From the NCBI GenBank assembly GCA_035222895.1, contig JAVYIG010009896.1, forward strand, positions 1 to 64,000: DNA of 64,000 bases. The letters are read 5' to 3'. A program made the position numbers and the translations under genes. Below the pieces are notes generated by a model. That model had not been told where the DNA came from. It made no database searches and saw nothing but the letters and a program-made list of their open reading frames with translations. Position 1 is the first letter of the stretch; every line of letters starts with the position of its first letter. Below are positions 55,291 through 64,000 of this stretch, in pieces. The stretch comes from Strongylocentrotus droebachiensis (Eukaryota; Echinodermata; Echinoidea; Camarodonta; Strongylocentrotidae).

Positions 55291-57955
55291 TTGATGATAA
55301 AACTTAACTTGAGAGCGATGGGAAAGGGAACAGGATAAGTACATAGCCTATATACAGTCAGTGAAATAGAAATACGGATTGTGGCATTAATGTACCAATA
55401 TTTATAGATACATTTATAAATAGCTAGAAAGTGGGAAAGAGATAACATAGAAGAATAATAGATAAAAACAAAAAAACTGGTATAAAGGTAAAATAAATAG
55501 AATAAATAGAGAGAGAGAGAGAGAGAGAGACAGTCAGATAGGAATATAGATTGATGGGTAAATAAACAGATGAGAAGGAAAACGAGAAAGTTAAATGCAA
55601 ATATGGAATACTGTGATTTTGTAAAGCAACAGAGAGAAAGAGTGGGGGAGAATAAAGGGGGAGGGGGGGTAATGAAGAATGAAAATATGCGACGAGACAG
55701 AAAGTAGACTTGCGTGTGAAAGCTTGCCTCCTCCCATCCTTACCAAACACACACAGTAGCCAAAACATATCTCGTTTTTTAACGAAATAATTCTCACTGT
55801 ACATAAAAAACAAAGTCGGAACACAATTTGCCCGCGCAACCGAAAAATGATTCAATTTTCTGTCGCTATTGGTGTTGATGACATGAGATAATCGAATAAA
55901 AAAGCCGCATTCGATCATTTCTGCTTGGCTAGCTAACACACACATATAACAGCAAGACATCAGAGACAGGCAGCAAAGATATATACCCGTGCTGTCCTAC
56001 TGCCTCAGCCCATCAAAGCCTTTCCTTTCAAGTATGACATGTCAAGACGGTGAAGACACAATTATAACAATCGGAGACAAAAGAACCATCGATGCTTGGG
56101 TGTAAAGTGGTAGCGGATTTGCGTTAATTGGTGGTTCTTTCTGAAATTAATATCAAGGGAACTGCTTGCGGGTGTTTCGTAAAAGTCAGAAAATTCCATG
56201 AAATCTCACGTTTATCGAGGATTTTTATCATTTTTAGGAGAAAAATAAATGTGTCAAACTCAAGATTTCCCACGAAAAGAGAGAGTTATCATTGTCATGT
56301 TCGATTTTCTCAGTTTAATTCAAATGTTTTTAATGTTTCGTCAAGCTCTCTACGTTTAGTTTGTCAAGTACTGTACATACACGTACACGATAGGCATATT
56401 GATATAAATTATTGATAATTAAGATATCTATATAAAAGTGATATGATTTACGTCTCACCTTCAGTATTTTTATGCTATAAAATCTGATAACCGTGAATTA
56501 ATACCAGCAATGAAAGTGTATTACGAATTTGTTTCTTCTTCAAAACTCGCCAAATTTGTAAAAAAAAACACCCTGCTTTTACTGTACATCTGCTAGACAC
56601 GTCTGACGAACGATGCAACAAAGAGAAAGAAATGAAAACAAATTATATATCCGTTCTTTTTCAAATCTTATATTCAGATTCGTTGCTTTGAAACTAAAGA
56701 GGGGAAATAAATCTTGGCATCAATGAGGATCCCGGTTCGAAATATTCCAACGAGCAATTAATGGTGCTAGTCCCTACACCCCCTGCCAGGGCGACGCCCC
56801 CATTTGTACCATTTAAGCGGCCATGATAGCTTTACGAGAGATGAACCTGAACAACCTTGTCTATTTACAAAGGTCTAGGTCAACAGCATGAAAGCGAACT
56901 GGTGTTAAATCTATCAACTCGAGTCAAAGACTCCCTATAATTTCAGCTAATCGTCCTTCACCGACCGGGTATTTTCATTTCTTTTCTATTCTTTCTTCCC
57001 TTCGTTCTTTCGTTTGTTCTTCCTTCTTTTTCTTTTCTTCCTGAGGCCTATAGATGATCAAAGTTTGGTGACCCAGGATAACCTCCGATACCAAGCTGAG
57101 AAAAAAAAAGATATTGTATCAAACTAGATATTCACAGGTGTTTGAGCTTGTCAAAACACGACCTTGTCTGACCCCATCAAAGTCCAACTATGGTCCAACG
57201 AAAGTTCTAAGGCATTAGTTGAAGAAAAAAGCGCAGTGATTGATTTAAGTGATGACAAACAAATGCATTATCATTATAGTTTCTATCTATACAGATGTCG
57301 ATCCAGACGTGCTCGGGTTCGTGCGTCGGACATATAGTTGCAGTTCACTGCCCAAAATGGGTTTTAAATTGTCCATTTTTGTTCGTTAAAGTTTGAGATC
57401 ATAAAATAACGAACAAAAAAATAGGAAATTACTTCACGGAAAATCATTTATTACAAGAGCTTCAGAATTGAAATCGAATGTCTAGTTGAATTTATAACAA
57501 TTTTACCCCATGGAACTAATGGTCAAGATTTTGGGTAATTGATATATATTCTTAGAAATAGTTTTGAAGTCTACGCCCCATCAATTAAGACAAGCTTATA
57601 TGAGTTTCGATTTCGAAGTGGATACTGTTTGTGTGTGTGTGTAGGGGGGGGGCACAGGCCGGCTTGTCCTTTCCCTAAATCCACCACTCAGTTTAAGGTC
57701 ATCAGCCTTTATCTGTGTAGGCACGTTTTCAGTTTTTTCGGTTTTTTTTTTTACATTTTCGTTCTTTCATTTGTTCACTTTTTCGTTTTTTCGTTCATCC
57801 TCCCTTCTGTCTTTTTTTTTCGAACTTTGATTATCTCGTTCTTTCATTTTCCGTTTACTAATAGAATGAAAGTCACCAATCACATCAGCAAATTGTTTTC
57901 TCATATAAATCGCACCATGTTATACCTATTTTCTCCATCCTTTCGTTTTGTTTCG

Positions 57956-58008
<53 letters not shown>

Positions 58009-58350
58009 CCTCTGTGTCTCTGTCTCTCCCTTACGAGTGCATCTTCCATAAAGACTGTTTTCTGGTCACGGTAGCTATGGGGTTAAAGACTGTATATTTA
58101 ATTGATTAAGATTAAGACTGACAACGAAAACTTTAACCATGACCTTTGACATCTGAGGTTAACCTGTGTAGCTTCTTCACCACATTGTCATTCTGTTTGT
58201 GTCTAATTTCGGGCCATTCGAACAAATTTGGTACATTTTGGCATGGACCTGCAACGTCGTATACGTATGTCTATGCAATGGCGTAGTCCTGGAAAGTATA
58301 CGGGGGTGGCACAGAGGCGTGTTCCCATCGCCTCCCATATCAAGGTACAT
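55290..58350. other. Presumed upstream region of the M13 gene, no promoter recognised
   Basis: AT-rich sequence with short GA/TC tracts (55510-55530 and 57961-58003). No TATA or initiator placement I would trust, and no coding exon. A 5' noncoding exon of the M13 gene may lie here or further right. Confidence 0.3.
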
Positions 58351-58354
58351 ACAA

Positions 58355-58355
58355 G

Positions 58356-58403
<48 letters not shown>

Positions 58404-58560
58404 CAGAGACAGAGACAGAGAGAGACAGAGACACACAGAGAGAGGGAGACAGATATATAGAGAGGGAGACAGAGAGAGACAGAGACAGAGAGACAGAGAC
58501 AGAGAGACAGAGTGAAGGGGAGGGGGATGGAGAGAGGAAGGGGGAGAGAGGGGGAAAGGA
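58355..58560 (+). repeat. (GA)n/(GACA)n microsatellite
   Basis: About 200 bp of GA and GAGACA repeats, adjoining a GGCGTAGTCCTGG element-like end at 58279. Confidence 0.9.
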
Positions 58561-58599
58561 GAATGGAGGAGGGGAATCATGTAAAGATGGCTGTCCCTT

Positions 58600-59500
58600 A
58601 GTAATATTTCCCAAATCTTATGAATTGTGACCCCCATCCCCATTGCAAATACTGGATTTGCCCATTATACAAACGAAATACGATTGATATGAACTTGAAA
58701 TGTTTTGATATAAACATTGACTCCGATGTCATCCAAAAGGAAAAAACACGAAACATTACAAAAGAAAACAATAATATGGTTTTTGCTAGCTTACGTATAT
58801 TGCCTGTGTTATTCGTCAAAATGTGGGTCAAGCCAAAAGGTCAACAAAAACATATACACGTAACTATAGTGCTTTGAACGTGCTGTATCTCATACGCAAA
58901 GGGGATGTCACAGATTTATTACATTATTTATTTTTCTTAAATCCACTTACATGTACAATTTGCTATGATCATGAAAGCAGCAAAGACACAGGTTTGGACG
59001 CTAAATCACATCGTCGACGACAGGTATGTCAGATAACAAGCAAGAAAAGGGAATTTGTTGTGAACGAAAGTTTTAAGGTGTTAAATAAACAAACGCATGG
59101 GGCATCTTGATAATTGTCTTGCACCTTGTTCTAAAGGAATGTTGATTTGACGGACCTGATTAACACTATCAAGTTTGTCCCTGATTGTTGAATATTTCTA
59201 GACCTGAGTGTAAATTTGCTAGATTTAGCAGATAGATACTTTAGCATTGTAGATACCAATGTTTACAGAAACGTCAGGTGCCTATAGCAATCTTTAAAAT
59301 AAAGTGCCCCTTAATTTCAAGAGCATCCATAATATGGGCACCCCCCCCCCCCTTCGCCACACACAGTCATTTATCATTGTGGTGCACAATATCAAATGTG
59401 CCCCTCATGCCCCATGTGTATCCCATACCGCCCCACACGGTATAAAAATAAAAATACTTGTGAAAAACGAAATATTAATGATGTCTACTTTTATATTGCA
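58600..59500. other. AT-rich sequence, nothing recognised
   Basis: Only chance-length frames and a C run at about 59341-59352. Confidence 0.3.
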
Positions 59501-59504
59501 CATG

Positions 59505-59712
59505 TATCCGTCCCTTGAGGAGCCCAAGGCGCCTTCAAAGTATTATCGTGACCCAGGCTTTAGCCCAGCTGCCTTAAGGCGCTAAATTACGTCTGAGGAA
59601 TAAGTTCCTCCTAGGTACCCATTTACTACGCCTTGGTTGAGAGTAACACACGTAGATTAATGCCTTGCCAAAGGACATTAGTGCCGTGGCGGGACTCGAA
59701 CCACTAACAATA
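59505..59712 (-). mobile_element. tRNA-derived SINE fragment
   Basis: Same family and order as 51277-51598 on the minus strand: GGTTCGAGTCCCGCCACGG, CACTAATGTCCTTTGGCAAG, then AGGTGGGTACC-type text. The A-box end is lost at about 59704. Confidence 0.65.
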
Positions 59713-59819
59713 ACAATAAAACATGATGTATAATTATGTCTTTATCGGAATATTTACCAAAGAACATTGGAAGGATGAAAAAGGCAAACAACACTCGATG
59801 CAAGGCAAACATCAGCATG

Positions 59820-60796
59820 ATATCAGTGGCGTATTCAGATTATTTATATGAATAGGGGCCAAATAGCTATGACGTTGATTCCTGCAAATTTTGGCACCCC
59901 CTTTTTTTTCCTCCGTTTTTTTTTTGTGTGTGTGTTTTTTTTGTGTGTTTTTGTTGGGGGGGGTGATTTTAATTGAGTTCCCTATTACCCTAAAAAGAGG
60001 GGGAGGGGCACACCCTTCGATGGATACACTACCTCACATTGTGCTCCCGACCGATAATATTAATATTACAAGAGCCAAAACAATCATTCCAAACTTACAC
60101 TCGCCTGGTACAATGATTGATGAGTAGCGCTTATCTTCTATAGAAAACCAACTGTTATCATCGAAACCATGAAATAGGATGTATGTTTTCCTGTGACTAG
60201 AAACGTAAATTGGAAATGGTGAGTTCTATGCGTCTACGAGGATGATGATAAACTGTCTTCCTGTCCCTGTATGGGGAAATTATTTTTTCGCTTGATCAAA
60301 TAATTTCAGGCCCGGCTTGGTCTCTCCGGTATAATTGTATTTCTCTATATCCGAGGGTATTTCTTTTTTCATCGATGTACTTCTTTTCGCAGACTCTCGA
60401 TACTAGAGATATGTATATCATCGCTGACCAACTTCACAATGCTCCATCACACGTTTAAAGACACTCTTAGCCATTTCTTTTTCATAATGTCTAAAATTCC
60501 ATTCAGAGTTTTGTAGACAGTCTCAAAAGTGAGTGTATTGATAATTGTGCTCTTGAGACCCCCCCCCCCCCCCCCCCCCCCCCCACCGGCCCCATCGGAT
60601 GTGTCAACAAAGTGAATACATAGGAATGAGGCAAATAACCACTGTATCTGAATGCACGAAGACTCTTCAGTATTTTCATAGTATGAAACAGATTTGTGCA
60701 TAAATCAACCTGTATAATACCTTTACGAACATCTCCATGTTTTTTCTGGATAACAACATCCACAGCAATTAAATAACATAATAATCATCCTTATTC

Positions 60797-60834
<38 letters not shown>

Positions 60835-61680
60835 ACAGTGATATATGATGAGGTGTATTAACCCCTCATTATTACTAATACTAATTTTATTTGATTGGGG
60901 TCGCAGAGTGTGACCCCCTTCCCCTTCCAGAATGTTGTCTGAATGCTTGCAAATGTTGCATTTCTATATTATGTAAGTAACTTTGTTATTTAGTTGTTTT
61001 TCTTTGCTTACTGCAATTTTTGTTATATCAACCCCCGTGTTGTTTCATATCCACACCCCCCGTGTAAAAATTGTCTAGAGACGCCACCTTTAATACCATT
61101 ATCGGTAATAATTCAATCAAACAATAATAATGCCATGATTTTTGCTTGACAGTTGGACCACCAGTTCCTCACAGCATCCATTCATCTCGGCTAGACTACC
61201 ACGTATAGGTACATGGTGGTCCAGCGAAGGGGCGCACAGCGTGCTACATCAAAGTTCAAACTATAGCCAAGTTTAAAACAAATTGACAACATCATTATTT
61301 CCATCATAACTGGTTTACTACGTCATGTCAACTTCATGGGCGTCTCTTCAGCGCATTATAGATTATAAGATTATAAGATACAAAACCATAAAGATACCAC
61401 AACCAGATACACCACTGTTAATATTCGTTGAGAATTAACTACATCGTTCACAAATTTGTGAATAGGGTCAGTTATAGTCATCCCGTTTCTATGGTAACAT
61501 CCGAGGGGAAAAGTATTAATATCTTCGATCTTTTAACCTAATTAGGGAAGCGATTTTCATCTTTTTGTTAATATAACAAATTGACAACGATTATTGAATA
61601 ACACAACGGCATTAACCACGAGGCCCAGAGAGTATTAGCATTGTTGTTTTCGACGTGCATTTGTCGTTCATGAGCATGTG
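59820..61680. other. No gene; homopolymers and low-complexity
   Basis: T/G-rich tract at 59906-59965, a 24-base C run at 60561-60584 and a 32-base A run at 60800-60831. No coding sequence recognised. Confidence 0.4.
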
Positions 61681-61985
61681 GATTTTGAGGATACTTCTCC
61701 AGACTGTGGATCACATGATTCGCGGTTCGAGTCCCGGCGCGTCACTAATGTCCTTTGGAAAGTCATTAATCTACATTTGCCACTCTCAACCCAGGTGTTA
61801 AATGGATACCCAGTATGGTGCGAATGTTAATATGGTATATAATATGATATATAGTGGTATATAATATGGTACATGTGCGCTTGTAAAATGGCGCCTGGCC
61901 GAAAAATTCCCCTGGGAGTGTAGCGTGTGCACTTTCATGTGCGGATTAGGAATTTAATCCAATGATCGGGGAAATAATAACTTCA
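61680..61985 (+). mobile_element. tRNA-derived SINE copy with extended 3' body
   Basis: CCAGACTGTGGATCACATGA, B box GCGGTTCGAGTCCCGG, core CACTAATGTCCTTTGG, CATTTGCCACTCTCAACCCA, then AAATGGCGCCTGGCCGAAAA and GCGTGTGCACTTTCATGTGC. A TATAATATGGTA duplication inside suggests slippage. Confidence 0.65.
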
Positions 61986-61989
61986 TTGT

Positions 61990-62640
61990 AACGAGCTTAT
62001 AAACGCGATACAACGGCGACTGCAAAGGCGACTATCATGACGATCATTAAAGTATATTCCAAGAAAAAGTTGATGGATGAATTCATGAACGCATCACCCA
62101 GATTTGTAAAGCTCGTCATTTAACATTAATCAGAACTCACATGACAGTATTAAACAAGTCTTATTCTGGGTTAGTAATGTATATGGTTACAACTCAGTAG
62201 TATCAATGAAATTGACGGTACCCGGCCGAGGTTACCCTATTTATGAAGTACATCCGTTCCGCGTCATACAAACGACGGACCCTGCAAAAGCAACGGCGAG
62301 TAACAGGCATTGAAATCTATCAAATGCGATAAAACTGGTTTCTTCTTTACGCTCGTTTATAAAAATCATACATATATTTATTCCTTTCCGTTAAATTCAG
62401 CCATAGGGCAGGATTCTATGCAAGTTATAACAAATAGGTATAAACAGATATCAACAAATTTGGCATTGTAAATTGAGTTTGTACTCACCGAAAGTGGCCT
62501 CGGATGTTATGAGAAGATAGCCTTTATTGAACGAGGGAAAACACACATCTGATTTGAGATGGTGTGAGTTCGGAAGTAGCGAGTTCCCTGAGTTGCGTAA
62601 GTATTGATTGCAAACTGTCAGGTGTAGAGGGAGGAATATA
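61990..62640. other. AT-rich sequence, nothing recognised
   Basis: No gene or repeat family identified. Confidence 0.3.
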
Positions 62641-62664
62641 GTGAGATGGGTCATGTCAACTCCA

Positions 62665-62895
62665 GCCCCCCCCCCCCCCCTCCCCCATGGGCCTCCTCCT
62701 CCTCCTCCTCTTTTTCTCCCTCTCTCTCTCTCTCTCTCTCTACTTCTCTCTATCTTTCTCTTTCATTTTCTCCCTCCATTTATCTCTATCTTTCTCGCTC
62801 CCACTCTCTCTCTCTCTCTCCCCCCCCCCCTTTCTCGCTCCCACTTTCCCACTTTCTCTCTGTATTATTCTCTCATTCTCCGTCTCTTTCTTTGA
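62665..62895 (+). repeat. Poly-C, (CTC)n and (TC)n cluster
   Basis: A 14-base C run, CTC triplets and two TC tracts; the frames in it are low-complexity. Confidence 0.9.
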
Positions 62896-62899
62896 TATC

Positions 62900-64000
62900 C
62901 TTCCTCTCACTTACTCTATTTTGCTTTTTTTTGTTTTGGTCGAGTGATATTAGGATTAAAGCCTATATACTTCGGGAGCTGGTCATGACCAATACACGTA
63001 GGATTCATGAAGGCTGTACATGTTTAGGGCATATAATAATTATCTGCACATTCGATAACATCACCATTGACGTAGCTAAAGGTGGAAGGGCGGTGAAGGC
63101 CCCCACCCCCTTATCGATAGGAAGAATGTAGCGATATTATTAATTTAGGCAATTAAAGAACAGACTAATTGACTACTTTGAACCAATAGATCCATATTAT
63201 GTGCAACCTCATCAATTCACGAGGCGGTACCACTACATGTAATACAGGAAGCGTGATTTCCTTAATTAGCGTTGGTTAATTATTGCAGCAACTGTTTATA
63301 GATAGTGGTCATTCATTGGGCAATTACTTACTGTGATCGTTGCCAAACGTATACGAATTGTTATAATAATTAGAATGGTATAAAGAAGATCAAAATAGTT
63401 AAATGAGTTAAGAAAATAAAACTGTAATATATATATATATTTATTTATTTATATATAGATAATTAATAGAAAAAGATATAGAAGGAAACATGGACACATA
63501 TACGGATAGTTTATACTGTGGATATTGAAGATTAAAGATGGCTCCAACAGTTTGTCCAATTTCTTGCGTTCAGATCAGATACATGTTATGAAACATCCCA
63601 AACATACAAAGTCAAGTGCAACAATTCTCAAATGTACTGTAAATCGTTTATCGACTCCCACCTGTACATACTTTGATGTCCTTTTGGAAGATACCAGGGA
63701 GCGGTCAGTGGCGTAGACAGGGTTTAATCATCAAGGGGCACAGGTAGCATGAACCGGGGGGGGGTTGGGGTCAGACTTTAATACTAAGAGGATAAAATGC
63801 GAAACGCGAAAGGGTTGTGATACGGGAGGGATTTTTACGTCACCGTTCCCTCTTTCTTCTTCTTTCCCCCTTTTTTTCTCTTCGTCATTCGATTACGGAA
63901 TATAATTACGCCCCGTGCTGCCCTGTCCGTCGCTACGCTACTGCCTGGGGGGGGGGGGGGGGGGGTACTAAAATGGTCCTCATAGTCAATCTTCCTCATC
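62900..64000. other. AT-rich end of window with element-like junctions
   Basis: (AT)n/TTTA repeats at 63427-63460, CAGTGGCGTAGACAGGG at 63706-63722 and GCTACGCTACTGCCTGGGGGG at 63931-63951. The last two face each other like the ends of an element of about 240 bp. Confidence 0.4.

Noticed and set aside
61720..61745. Functional tRNA gene at B box GGTTCGAGTCC
   Set aside because: The sequence continues into the SINE body shared with other copies and lacks a foldable acceptor stem.

Overview
This is a eukaryotic, intron-rich, repeat-dense window, most likely from a marine invertebrate. An echinoderm or another deuterostome is my best guess. The grounds are many long (TC)n/(AC)n microsatellites, poly-C/poly-G runs at transposon ends, tRNA-headed SINEs with (ATT)n tails, many small palindromic elements, and spliceosomal GT..AG exons. 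There is no sign of bacterial operons, CRISPR, rRNA or phage.

One gene dominates and can be rebuilt completely. It is an M13-family zinc metallopeptidase (neprilysin / endothelin-converting-enzyme-like) on the minus strand, with 20 coding exons from the ATG at 54751 to the stop at 36637. The exons join in frame at every junction to give 2292 nt, or 763 residues plus stop. The protein has a short cytoplasmic tail, one signal-anchor helix, the ectodomain cysteines, the HEITH zinc site, the ENIAD third-ligand motif, the NAYY substrate-binding motif and a C-terminal Cys-x-Val-Trp. Its introns hold minisatellites, palindromic MITEs, a LINE tail and a SINE lying next to an exon acceptor.

The left 36 kb is mainly mobile-element debris. 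It holds LINE 3' ends at 544-1000 and 15486-16580, and two copies of a Penelope-like-element fragment at 8603-9680 and 17461-18476, the second flanked by near-identical ~570-bp direct repeats. It also holds a 2.5-kb element with diverged terminal inverted repeats at 10851-13348, a degenerate ~23-bp tandem array at 13590-14250, a 72-bp perfect inverted repeat around 15 kb, foldback MITEs near 21.4, 24.3, 28.2 and 31.0 kb, and a 1.4-kb giant palindrome at 32493-33907. Two isolated exon-like segments (23621-23710 minus, 30516-30691 plus) are possible pieces of other genes.

The right end (55-64 kb) has no recognisable gene. It contains (AGT)n and (TC)n/(GA)n tracts, two SINEs, poly-A and poly-C runs, and otherwise AT-rich sequence, including whatever 5' untranslated exon and promoter the peptidase gene uses.
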